Source: Phylloscopus collybita (lineage: Eukaryota > Chordata > Aves > Passeriformes > Phylloscopidae). Taken from it: a DNA stretch of 64,000 bases. Location of the stretch: positions 14,813,501 through 14,877,500 of the forward strand of contig JAJNNQ010000026.1 in assembly GCA_027886175.1 (NCBI GenBank), written 5' to 3'. Below, piece by piece: positions 12,201 through 24,840 of the stretch. The notes below the pieces were generated by a model. The model saw only the letters and a list, made by a program, of their open reading frames with translations, was not told where the DNA came from and did no database searches. A program made the translations under genes and the position numbers. The stretch's first letter is position 1. The number at the start of each line of letters is the position of its first letter.

Positions 12201-15200
12201 TTCTAAAACTTTCCATTTTGCTCCACTAAATTCCTTGAATACTAAAATGCATGGAGTGAATCAAACAACACTTAAAGCAAGCATGAAAGAAAGTCTGAGG
12301 AGCATAAAATATGCACACATTTGGTTATAGTACTTAAGAGAAAATAGGCAAAGTTAGTCCTCATAAATCTGTATATATTTTGTCTCCTTAATATCTATCT
12401 TTTTTTCTAGAGTAAGAGGGAAAGTATAGCTTTTATAAAGTGACAACAACAGGGGTTTATTATATATACTATAACAACTACTTTTTGTTAATCTTGATGT
12501 CATACCCTTCTGTGCAACTTTGCCTATCTCCTTTATAATCCATCAGCCACACTTTTTTCTATAATCTTTTGAAATAAAACACAGAACATTAGCTAAAGAA
12601 ATTACATTATATAAAAAGATACTATCAGATGGAAGACCTCTGTTTTTAATTTACTTTCTGTTGACACAGATTTCTATCTGCTATCGCTTTTCCTTATCAG
12701 GCTGATGAAATGGAATTTGTGCGGTGGATACATAGAAAGCTCACTGAATGGCTATCTGTCATAGTCAGAAAAAGTGCTATCTGTCATCAGCAGAGACTTT
12801 ATTTACCCTTAAAAATGTTTGCCCATACACAGAATATCAGCCACAGTGTCCTTGTCCTTTGTTTTGAACAGTGCAGTTATTAGAAAAGAGGGAACTGGTG
12901 CTAAATAATATAATCCTCCTTTCTTCTCACAGATATTTAAAATATCCAATCTGTACACTAAAATAAAACTCCAGTATGGAAACAGTCCCAGGAGTACTTA
13001 TTCAAAAGGAAAATAAGGTAATTACCTATTTTAAGTATGTTTGTAGCATATTTGGCTTGTGCCATTTCCAGAGTAAAGAGGGACTATGTGCTTCAGCAGC
13101 TTTATCTATCTATTGTGGTTAAGTACTTGAATCTTGGTATCCTAGATCCTTCTGACATATTAAACGTAGAATTTCACGTAAAATTTTTATTTTAACATGA
13201 GCTTTTTTAGACTTAAATTAAGGAGTTTAAATTAAGGTTGAAAGCCAATTACTGAGTAGTTTTTCTTCTCATGAAGAACTGCTTAAGAAATCTCAGGCCA
13301 AAATGAAAGAGATCAGAATGCCTCTATAAAATTTCTTGTCACTGGCTTATGACTGTGTTCCCTTTGAAGTAAGAAAATGAAACAATAGAAGTAATATGTA
13401 TTGCTGTAAAAATTTTTCACAGTATAGTGAGGCACTGAATGCCTTAAAATCAGAGATGCAGAGAAAATTTTTAAAAGTATATAATTTTTGAGCCTATTTT
13501 GAGATGGCTCTTGCTGTCTACAACATAATAAACAGTTGTTTTCTTTCAAACTATGGCACATTTACACTCTCTTCAGAATCCTGTACAAATGAAAATGTAG
13601 TCATGCAAAGAAATATGGTGGATGTTCTCTGTCTATAAATTTCCCTTATATTTCTAGTTTATTAAGCGAGTTGCTGTTTTTTATTCAAAAAAATCTACTC
13701 CAAAATTACAGAGATTTAAGACTGATCTCTTCTTAATGTAGTCTTCAGTCGAAGAGAAGCTTTACTTTAGATTTTCAAAAGTGTTAGTTTCATGTTCACT
13801 TCCAGACCTGAAGTGACTTGTTATTTTAATTATTAAGAATATCCTAAGAATGAGCAATGATATTAAAAAGTAAGCACATCAAGAGACTCAGAAAGTAAAG
13901 ATTAACTTCATAATATCTTACTTCTAAAACTGTCTAATGATGATGAAGAACAACTGCTATTTTAGAGAGCCTATTAACATGGAGTCAGTAAACCTTGATG
14001 AAGAACTCACTGTGCTAAGAATACAGAATAAAAAAAAGCTAATTAAATTAAGGGGAAAAATCTACCTCTCTGTCTCAAATACAATAATGACACAAACATT
14101 TCATTCCAAAATGTGCAGGGGAATTTCAAAATGGCTAATATTTTGAGTATTCATGTGCAACATGAGATTGAACATGTGGAAGTGACAAATATAAAGTCTG
14201 AAAAACATGCTCCCCTATACGAATGTGCTACACAGTAATCACTGTGCTGCTGATCACAAGCTGTGCCAAAACAGTATCTAAAGGACATGGACTTGGCAAT
14301 TGGTGTTTCTATTTCCTGGAAGAATCCCTTTCATGTATCCTTCAGGAAGATGTTCTTTTGGGCCAGGTTGTTCCCTGCTACACAAGCAGTTATTATATTA
14401 GTGGGAGCAATTCTGCATGGGACCTTTTGCTAGGACTGAGGCAATCCCCTTGTTTATATGAAACAGCATAAGCTGAAACAGCTTTTAAAAGGAAAAAAAA
14501 ATGTATATGAATTAAGATCTACTCTTAGCCCACAGCAAAGGCAAATCTGAAGGGTGGATTATAAATACCCAAATTACTGTCATGAACTACTGGAATTCTG
14601 CCATTGGCTTCATTCTGTAAAAGTAAGGACCAAAATTTTATTTTGCATATGCACTGCAAGAAATATGCATAAATCTCTTGGATTAATATAATTGTGAAGT
14701 AAAGTTACATGAGCTTGTAAAGATAGAGACACACAATGGTAAAGTTCACTCTAGTTTGGAGTGCCCTGCACAGTAAGAGAAGGGTAATTATTTAGGGAAA
14801 TGTCACACATAATGGTCTTATTTGTTTACCAGGATTTTAACAGTCTTTTCTTCCCAAATGTAGCTGAACAGCTGGCAGTGCAGAAAAAGTAAGGAAAAAT
14901 GGTGTACTGAAAAAAAAAAAAATCCCAAATCTCAAATCACTACCATCCCACGTAGCAAATTAAAGGGAAGAAAATTCAAAACATCATCACTGTCAAATAA
15001 TTGCAGTGATCAGTTAGCTTGGCTTTATAGTACCAACACTTTTTCCTAAGGAGAGAAAAAATTAATAGCAAAACAAAATTCAGAAATTATGAATACTGAA
15101 GCATACCCATTAGGATGGAACTTATTCCTTTAAGATTATTTCACTAGAATATATTTTAAACCAAGAAAATGTCAAATTCTGACTTTCAATAAAAATCTAA

Positions 15201-16243
15201 AGGATCTACGAAACTCTAGGGGCAGATTCTTAAAAACATTATCAACTCCATCAATAGATGCTGTACTGGCCAGAAAAAAAATTAGAAGAGCGATGACTAA
15301 TAACAATAATGGTTCTCATTGGAGAAATGGGCTCATCTGAACTGTAGTTGTTGTTTGATTTTACTGTTTTTAACTGGCCACTGCCCATGCAGCACCTTAG
15401 CGTTCCAGAAGAGTTGTGAGCTGTTTGTTCTGGGTTTGGAGAAGCTACAGGAATAACACAAATATGCTGATATCCACGTGGCTGTTTGGAGATGTCTATG
15501 TTTGAACTAGTGCCCAAAAGCTCCTTTCTTAGTCCTTGGAGGACTATCACTTCTGAACTGAGCTACCTCAATGTGAGTGACTGTTAGAGGTCAGATAACC
15601 TGGCTTCTTCAATGAATATACAGAGACTCCAAAAAAGCTACCTCAGGTACAGACATTTACAATGTAAATTTAGGTGAAATTCCTCTTCCTTATAACTTTG
15701 ATGCCATTTGTTAAGTTGCTTCTGTCTGCCTCTTTCCTTGTTGCAGAAGTTGGTAATTTGATGCTATCTTGTCAAATAATAAACTTTTGCTTTGATACTC
15801 AAAGCCTTTATCAAGAAAGGAGGTTTTGCCCTGATTTATGGCATGAAAAAAGTGGATTCCCAATGCTATGAAGATACAAACATGTCCTTTATAAAAATGT
15901 AAGATGTTGGAGTGCTTTTATCCCTATGCCAAATGAAAAATAGTCATGTGACAGGTAAAATGGTTAGGTTCAGTTTTTGATTGTCTGTATTGACACCATG
16001 AACCTGTTTGCTTGCTGACAAGATGCATGTACTTGTCACAAACTGAAGTCTTTCCTAGATAGGAAAGGAGACACCATTTTCTCCTCCAATGAACATTTAT
16101 GCTAAAAACTGTGAGCTTCACTAGGCTAACTAAAATATAGCGATTGCTGGTGAATGTCTATGGGTTAGAGAGATGTGTTCACTCTCTTTGTAAGAAATTG
16201 ACTGCCAAACGGTACATAAGAATCAGGAGAATTCAAAACTGAC
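9277..16243. other. Long AT-rich unique stretch
   Basis: Seven kilobases without recognisable gene, LINE or LTR. Minor items are a direct repeat of aatgaaattca at 9290/9305, an 18-base A run at 11523-11540, a duplicated ttaaattaagg at about 13213-13236 and a short A run near 14909. ATG frames reach only 110 codons (11771-12103) and lack any recognisable domain. Confidence 0.55.
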
Positions 16244-16256
16244 GGGGGGGGGGGGG
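16244..16256. repeat. Poly-G run, 13 bases
   Basis: Thirteen consecutive G stand isolated in AT-rich DNA. The run could form a G-quadruplex intermolecularly, and such runs are prone to sequencing and length error. Confidence 0.9.
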
Positions 16257-19200
16257 AAGTGGTTTCTTTCTGATTAAAAAGAAATAGACTGCATGCATAA
16301 AACAATATTTAATTTTATAACGTGGGTGCCTTGGTTATGTTTTTTCATAATGGACATGCACTAGACCCAGTTCACTTTGGTATGCATAATGGTGACATTG
16401 GTATAAAACTCATGTAAAAGGGAATAATCATGCTTCTTAATTCTCCTAATTTTAACTTGTTAACTCTGTTCCCTGGTGTTTTTCGAACTTTGTATTTGCT
16501 TATTGATCCGTGATACAGTGAATTTTGTCTCACAACAAAAAGATGTGTCTGAAAATTAAATCACCCATATGCCACTGAAGTAAAGCCTTATTAAGCAGAG
16601 AAATAGAACAATAGTCCATAACCTTAAACTGTTCTAGCTGATTCTATGGCAGCATTTTCTACGGCTGTTAGGACTAATGTTTCTCTACTATCTCAGAACA
16701 TTTTTATTGTATTGATTTTATTATTATTATGCTCAATAAACTTTTAGTATTTTTTTTTAACAAGCACATGTGATTTTTCCTGAATAATAGTCTCACAGGG
16801 AAAGGATGTTTTCAATATCTCTGAATGTGTAGCATACCATTGAGATACAGAAAGTCTATTACATAGTTACTTCATTTCAGTGTGTATTAAGCAGAGATAA
16901 GAGCCTTTTGTTTGATTAATTTTCTGCAAAATCTTCTATCAAGATATTAATATCTTTTAAATAGGCATATCCACTTAGTAAATGAGATATCATCAACTTT
17001 CTTTGCTTCAAACATTGCATTATTTATCTGTTTCTTTGGTAAGTAATCATAGCCCTACAGCCCTAAGGAAATAAAACATGCCTTTGACATGACAAGGGAT
17101 AAGGTTTACACTGTCTGTAACCACAAAGATCTCTTTCTTTCATTTATTGTCCTTGGTATTTAGAAGGACTAAATCTGTAAAAATGACACAAATGTAGCAA
17201 TAAGTACGGACAATCTAGAGACTGTCCCCTGAAAGTCAATCTACAGAAAAAGGTGCACCATTCTAAAATCTCTACAGAAATGCTATTAATGTAACACTGT
17301 GCATTAAGAACAGAATCTAATCATAAAAACATGATTACTGCTAAATTTGCAATGCACGTGTCTGCAGAATTCCCATGATAACTTTATTGCTTCAAATAGG
17401 TATTCACTCAGTAGCTGGGATTTGGTTGAATATAATTAAAATTCAAAGCACGAATTATTATGATTGTTCAGATCACACACATCAGATGACTAAACACGAG
17501 AAAAAGAGCACTACTTCAGCTAAAAGCACAGCATTGTCATACTAGGGAATATCTGCTAAGTGGTCATTGAATTTTGACCGGAAATCTGAAAGACTCAGTA
17601 ACTGCAGTAATTTGTAGTTGCTCTTCAGAATCCAGAAATAGGGAGATGGCTTGAGACACCCTTGTAACACTGGGACTCCTCCCTTGTATTCAGGTCACTA
17701 ATCCCAGATTTTCATCCAGAACACTTTTTTTCTTTACTTTAATGTGTTTAAACTGGGAAAAAAAGAGTCTGGGGATCCAAGTCCTTGTATTTGGCTTCAT
17801 AAGAGTTGACTGTTGGTGGATACGTGGGTTAGTAGAGAACACCTAGAAATGTTAACATTTAACAAACAAATCAAGTGCCCCTGACTGTTGCATTTCTACA
17901 TATGCTCTCGAAGTTCACATACTGGCAGTGGCTGCTGAAACAAAAGCAGAGTAATTTCATTTAAAACAACAATCCCTGAGGGTTACTCACCAGGACCAAG
18001 AGACTTGGTTCGGTTCCCACAATAGCCTATGGGGATTCAAAATTACACTCTCTCTTTCCCTTTTACAAGGGAAAGAAATTATGGCACAAGACAGAGAAAA
18101 CAAACTTCTAGAGCTCACTGATGTGAACATTCTACTGCTGTTTTGGATTTTGAACCTGTGCTGATATGGCTATGACTGCCAAATCAGACTTATTTTAGAA
18201 AATGTGTATGAAAATGAAAAAACTTGATAGTTGTACTGCGATATTTCCCCAAAACATTCTCCTGGTTTCCAAATAATTGTTTCACAGAACCTGAAATGAT
18301 TCCTGTGTAAAGGATTTCTCCTCCATTAGTTTTCTCCATTTAAAATGGATAATCCTACTGTTGCTGTAAAACACAGTAATTATAAACTCATAGAAAGGAT
18401 ATCTTGCTTTGTTCGTGTGAGTCGGCCACATCCCAGTTTCACTTAATGTCCCTCTGGTCTTTCACTGGAAACCACAGCGAACATTGTTCATCACTATTCA
18501 TCTTCTCACTGCCACTCATAGTTTTGTAGTCTTTTGTTGTCATATTTCATTTTGATATTTTTTGCCAAGCTGACAAGTCTTAGTCTCCTTATGGAAATTA
18601 TTCTATCCATTTGACGGATGACTGGTTTTTACTCCTTTCTGAATAAATTTCAGTGTTACTAGTATTCACTCTGTATTCAAAATTGTAGATATATAAAACA
18701 ATTTACTGATGCTTTGCAGTTTTTTCCTCTCTTTTATTTCTTATAGTTTGTAAGCTTCTTTTTGTTTTTCTGACTACCACCTACTTCTGACATTTTTATA
18801 TTATCATCATTATATACTCCCCATTCTTAAGAGCAAATAGTCAGCTCAGAAGTCTGTCTCTGTAAAGGTAAAATCAGAGCTTTGTTTTTCCATGTCTTTA
18901 ATTTTATATTAAAATTTTACTGTATTCCATTTATGTCTTTATAACTCAGTATCAGCGTTCTTTTGTAGAACTTTCTGAACCTTGCATATATTAGTCCTGA
19001 CTGCTAGGGTCCATATTACTTGGAATGCTTCTGGATGCAACCCATTTTTCAATTCACCTATAAATGTGATGAGGAAATGGATTTCAATGCTGTGTCCTCT
19101 CCTGTGTCCTCCAGTTTGGAAATTAAAAGATTCTGTTTTCTATCTTTTAATTTTGAATTCTATATGTTCTATATATTCTATACATTTACTATGGTGATTT

Positions 19201-21756
19201 TTTTATCACACTTTAACTTGATACTTACATGCTTTAAATATAATTTTCTGGGGCATACACCACTGAGCCAGGGACATAACTTCCCAAATGTTCATTCTCT
19301 CATTGGTCTTATGAATCTTATGAATCTTACAGTCACTGCTCCAGGCACTTTAACTTGAAAGGACATATTCGCTTGTGCAGTTTAGTTCAATCTGTAATCT
19401 AATGTAGATATCAATCCTATCTCCAAAAGAAATTTTCATACTGTGAAAACTGATGTCCATATGGTGTCAAACTCAGAAGATCAATCAGATACACTCTCCA
19501 GAAAAATTAAGAGAATTTCTTTTTCAGATTTTTCCATCACTCCCAGCAGCTATGAATTACTTATGGTGAACTCCATTCCTAGGCTCCACAGCTTTCCTCA
19601 TGCTTGCACAGAGAATATATGTACACTGCTAAAGCTTATGAAATCCACTAGGTGCTGAGGGGCCAAAAGCTGTGGTCAGTAACACCCCAGCTCATTTCTG
19701 AGTCTTACCTTCACATATAAAATGGGTCTAAACACACATATTTTCCTTTTTAGTTATTTGTTCTTACCCTTGAGCTCTTGTTTCATGAAAGCTCTGCTGT
19801 CACTCAAATTTATTCCTAAATCAATTTAATGGCTCACCAAGTAACGCAAATAAGCCAAAGACTAAAATACAGAAAGCTTACAAAAAGAAATCTGAAAACA
19901 CAAACCACACAAGACACTCAGAAAAAATAACTTCTTGTGGGGTTTTTTTGTTTTGTTGGTTTTTTTTGTTTTTTTTTTACAGACCATGTTGGAATAACTA
20001 TTGATCTCTCTTGAGACTAGAAGGCAGCATTAACTTAAACTAGTAGAAATTTCTGATCTTGTTACCTCTTTACTAAACAGCTTCATGGATAAAATATTCA
20101 TTTAGCAAGCACTTTGAGCATAAAACAATGACGTATAAATAAAACTATAAGAAAAATATACATGGTCATCTTAGAGGAACAACAGTTGTCTGGGTAACAA
20201 CTAAAGCATTCTCTTAGAATAATTATGTTATTCTAAGTTCTGTTATGTTTATTCTTAAACTTAAGATTCTCCACTGAAGAATATAAGATATTATATAATA
20301 TCCTTTCTGTCCCCCACAACAGACCATGTCATTCACCACATCCATTTTGCTTTTATCAAGTGCCACTCTTATTATTTGTTACTGTTTAACACAACAAAAT
20401 AGTATCTTATTGTCCTTCGGCAAGTCTTCCTCTCATCTCTCCAGAAGAATTGCTTGAATGAAAAATGTCTCAGTCTTGCTCAGCAGCTCACCTCTTCTTC
20501 ATGACTTCAAAACCAGGATGGATTTGGTCAAAGAATTGATGGAGAAAACATTCATTGTGAGTTACCTGTTTATCATTTTTTGAGAGAAAAATGCTTGGTT
20601 TTGAATTTTATACTATGTGAATTCCACTTGGAATTAGGTTATTTCCTCCTTCAGTGAAAAGGGGATGAATAAGGATCAAAATCATTAATGTTATCTGGGA
20701 AATATTAAGAGAGAGCTAATTTACATTACTTAAACCTTATACTTTGGATAATTACTAAGTTACTACATATCATTATTGTATAGAAATCTAGAAGGCTTAC
20801 AATACCTTTTCGTACTTCTTCTGATTATTCAAGTGGTCAGACACTATTAATGGTGAACATGAACATCACAAAGCCTTACTGTTACATGGTTCTAATCAGA
20901 GAGCCTTGAAAAAAAGAGAAAAAAGTATTTTTCAAGTAACACCCAGTTGTTACTTTCACTACATTCAAATGCACGTTTAGCAATCCCACGTTATATGTGC
21001 ATTTTAAAAACACTGCAATGTAGTGCAATTTCATAGTACAATACTAATGTGCTAAAACTGAATTCAACCCCTTTCTAAAATGCAGCATGGAATACTTTCT
21101 TTGGAGTGATCTTTCTTCTACCTAAGTTTTAGTAAATTCTCCATCAGTATGCTACTGATGCTTTCATAGAAGTATTTATTTGACAGTTTCATTTTGTTTT
21201 TAGACTAATAACCTGACTTAATTATGAATGATGCAAAGATTATAAATGATTGGGCTGTCTTCTGAAAATGTAAATTGATTTTACATGCTTTTTCTCTTGC
21301 TTCTTTCTAAAACAGACTTAATGTTCCAAGCTGAAACATCTGCTTTCAATAAAATCCTTATGAATTTTTTCCCAGCAAGGGCACTTGTAATATGTAATTT
21401 CTCTTTTGTTTGCAGCTATTTCCACACTTTTTCCTTGTCTTTGACTCAGACTTATAAAAAGAAGATAAATCCCTTGTCCATCTGATACATTTCAGCATTC
21501 TCCTTGGGATGATGGACCTCAAAGCTCAGAGTAATGTGCAATAGCCATTCAAGACTTGGGAAGAGATGTTCCCTTAGGAAACATTAAGTCCAAAGGAGAT
21601 CTGTCACTAAAGATGCAGGTCTTCTCACCAGAAGGGTGTAAAGAATGGGGTTACATCCTAATTCCTTTGGCCTCATGTGTGTGGGGAAACCAGTGTGCCA
21701 CTCTGGAGCTTGTCTCTGCAGGTGCTGTGCATTGAGAGGTACAACAGAAAGCAAAG
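16257..21756. other. Unique non-coding stretch
   Basis: No gene or repeat family was recognised. Small features are a duplicated 'tcttatgaa' at about 19307-19330 and a T/G-rich low-complexity patch at about 19938-19979. ATG frames are 112 codons or fewer and show no domain. Confidence 0.55.
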
Positions 21757-21794
21757 ACTTCTGTGTAAAGCAAACACTTCTGTGTAAAGCAAAC
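21757..21794. repeat. Perfect 19-bp tandem duplication
   Basis: The unit acttctgtgtaaagcaaac occurs twice head to tail with no mismatch, preceded by a partial copy (agcaaag). A perfect copy suggests a recent replication-slippage event. Confidence 0.95.
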
Positions 21795-24595
21795 AGCACA
21801 ATGACTTGTTTTCCCATAGCACAGAGAAAAAACACAGAAATCTTTTTCAGCTCTTCTCGTTTCAGCCAATTTTGCATTTCAGGGAGATAAACCAAGGACA
21901 GCAGGTATTTTAGCTTAATTAGAAAACGGAATGGGAGCTTTTTGATTGCTCCATCTGACCACTTGTTATGTCTCTGGGGGGGGGGCTTTGGCAGAGTTAA
22001 AAAGAGACTAAGACATGTTTCTGTCCTTTTTGCACAGAAAAGTCTTCCAAATCTTCCTGGTGCTTATATCCACGCCAAAGCTTATAAGTAAGCCAGACAA
22101 TGAGAAGGCATCGAGCTGAATGCAGTAGTGTGTACACACAGACTTTTCAAAGTATTACAGGAACCTTAAAGTATAAACCTGAGAGAAAAGCAAAATGCAG
22201 CCTACCAGACAAACAAAATCTCAATTTAAATGTTTTGTAAAATTATTCTGTACCAGCTTCCAGTGCATGTAGCTGCGCAAATAAATCTCAGAAATAATGT
22301 ACCATAGCACCTGAAAGTGCCAATATTCCTTTTTTTCCCCATTTTATTTGTTCATGGCTTCCACCCCACCTCCATTTTTAATAACCTAGATGCAGCCTAA
22401 GTAAGCAGTTGCCTGGGCCCATCACAGCTTTAACACCTACATTTCCTTTGAAAAGCTTAACAGATCATTCTGTTGAGAGGAACAATGAAATATTTAGGGC
22501 ATTCACTGAGCAGCAGCTGCTAATTCCCCTTCCTTCCCCTGGGTACTGTCACAGAAGAATCAGCAAATTAGGTCTTTAAGACAGGTCTCCCACTTCTCCT
22601 TCCTCCCCACCCACCCTCCCCAACATTATCAACTGTTCAACCCAGATAGTCAGCTCAACCCTCTTCCTAACTTTCCTATAGTAGAGAAAAACTTTAACAT
22701 AACACTCTTAAAATGGGTAAATTTTACTTTTCTCATGCTTGTGAGAAGAGATCCAGGGTTTTTTTGTTTAATTTCTCAGTATAGACTTCTGATGGGTGTT
22801 TGTTTCTTGTCCTGAAAGTCAGATGATTTCATTGTCCAAGGCTACACTCCAGAAACCATCACTAACTGCAACATTTGTTTAAAATACTTTTATTATTTCC
22901 TGCTAATCAGTCCCAAATCTGTTAATTTTTATTTATCACCCTATTATTTATACTCTATAATGTGCTTGTGATATTGATTTCATCTGTATGACTCCACATA
23001 GTCCCAGCCTTTACGGTGAACTACATTTTTGAAGACCTTTATCCACAAACATTCATGTAGCATACTGTCATTTGCCAAGTAGGTTGAATATAGTTTTTCT
23101 GTTGCTCTTCTTTGAATGTGCAAAGAGAAAATTGAGTAAATAATATATATAAAAAAAGTAAATCAGCTGACAAACAAAATGTCAACAGGTGATTTATTGC
23201 AATTTTCTGGGAAAAGCCAGAAAATACAGTCTTGGAAATTTGGACCATTGCTTGCATTAAAATTTAGTCATAATCTACAGAAAAGTTAACGCAGTTTCAT
23301 TACATTATTGAGATACTTTCCTAAACAGAATGTTTAAAGTTCGATTTTATAACAACACAGTGTATAGTATGAATGGATTATCATTGCCACTCATTCATAC
23401 CACAGCCACCTGTTCCATTTTCTTGTGCTGCATCTAAAGTTCATGAATTAGAGAACTCATCGTTTCTGGAAGCGACGGAAATGTCACATCCCCATGAAAA
23501 ATAAGATACAGTGATCAAAGCTGGAGGCAATAGCTGGTCTAGCTGATGCTTTTGATATTTTTTATTTTCTTTTTTGTTTCTTTTACTTTTAATTTTATTT
23601 TTCAGTAAATTAAAAATATGTTTTGTAGTTATATACCACATTTCCTTCCAATGTTACTCACTTTTATTGTGATTAGAATTTTACATTAAGTGCTAATGTT
23701 TTTTACTAAGAGCCACGTTAATTGTATCATCTAGTTTCAATTAGCTCTAATAGAGTGCATGTATAACTTCAGAGTCTATTGTGCATATCTTCTCATAGAT
23801 GGGAAAATGGAGAAAAAGCTATTATTTTGATGTCCTGATAAATTATCTTCCATATTATGTTAGATTAACAAAATGCATGACTAATGTCCCATGTACACAT
23901 GAGCTGTGACAGCATTTCTGAGTGTTAATAAGTCTGGCTTAAGAGCACTGGCTGATGTCCAGTGGCTTTTTTTTTAATGCTAAATGCAAATTAAGTCCAC
24001 ATCTCATTATATTTAGTAATTTACTTCTAAATGTTCAAATCTAGTAATTGTTGTTGGCAACCTTTATACTGTAGCTCTACACACTAAATTAAAAATAATA
24101 ATAAAAATAAAGTAATGATTATATCTGGATTAGAGCCTGAAGATAGTTCTCTCTGAAAGCACACTAGCAAAATTGCACATAAACACATTAATGGCTACAG
24201 GCAGGGCAGCACTTGTGGATTTGGAGTTATTGAATTTGTTTGCAAACTTCACCACCATTCAAACCAACAAAGTGTTTTTTTGTGCAATAGAGCATAAGTA
24301 TCAGAAAATTCTGTTACCATTTTTTTTATAAAAAGAAAAACCTCAGTTTTTTTGCAGCTGTGAGGTACTACTGAGACTAAAGAATAGGAGGGTGCCAGGG
24401 CCACTGATATTAGAATAAAGGTATGGTTGGCTGAAACCCTGTAAGACACATCAAACAGCACTTTAAGACTGGTTTAGAGGTCCTACCATGGGGCAAACTG
24501 ATCCATTCCCTATCACCAGTCCTTGGAGGATCGTTATGCTTTCCTTAGGGAGAGTGCAACTGGAAACTTTGCTTCTTTCTCTTGTGAATCTGAGA
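21795..24595. other. Unique non-coding stretch
   Basis: No gene was seen. A ten-base G run lies at 21976-21985, and a C-rich patch (cccacccaccctcccc) lies at about 22606-22621. T-rich and A-rich small patches occur at 23550-23600 and 24093-24110. Confidence 0.55.
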
Positions 24596-24840
24596 TCATA
24601 GAATCATGGAATCATGGAATCAATAGAGCAGTCTGGGTTGGAAGGGACCTTAAAGATTACCTAGTTCCAATCCACCTGCTGTGGATAGGGATACCTTTCA
24701 CTACATCAGATTTCTCAGAGCTCCATCCAGCCTGACCTTGAACACTTCCAGGGATGTGGCAGAGTATCCACAGATTCTCTGGGCAACCTGTTCCAATGCC
24801 TCACCACTGTCACAGTAAAGAAATTTTGCATTCTTCCAAG
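24596..24840 (-). mobile_element. CR1 LINE 3' fragment, minus strand
   Basis: The reverse-oriented CR1 3' end sits at the left, beginning with tail copies 'atagaatcatggaatcatgg'. It runs on through 'gttggaagggacctta', 'ccatccagcctgaccttga', 'ctgggcaacctgttcc' and 'cacagtaaagaaatttt', all hallmark blocks of the avian CR1 3' region read antisense. About 245 bp remain and the 5' side is truncated. A plus-strand frame crossing it is antisense noise, not a gene. Confidence 0.95.
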
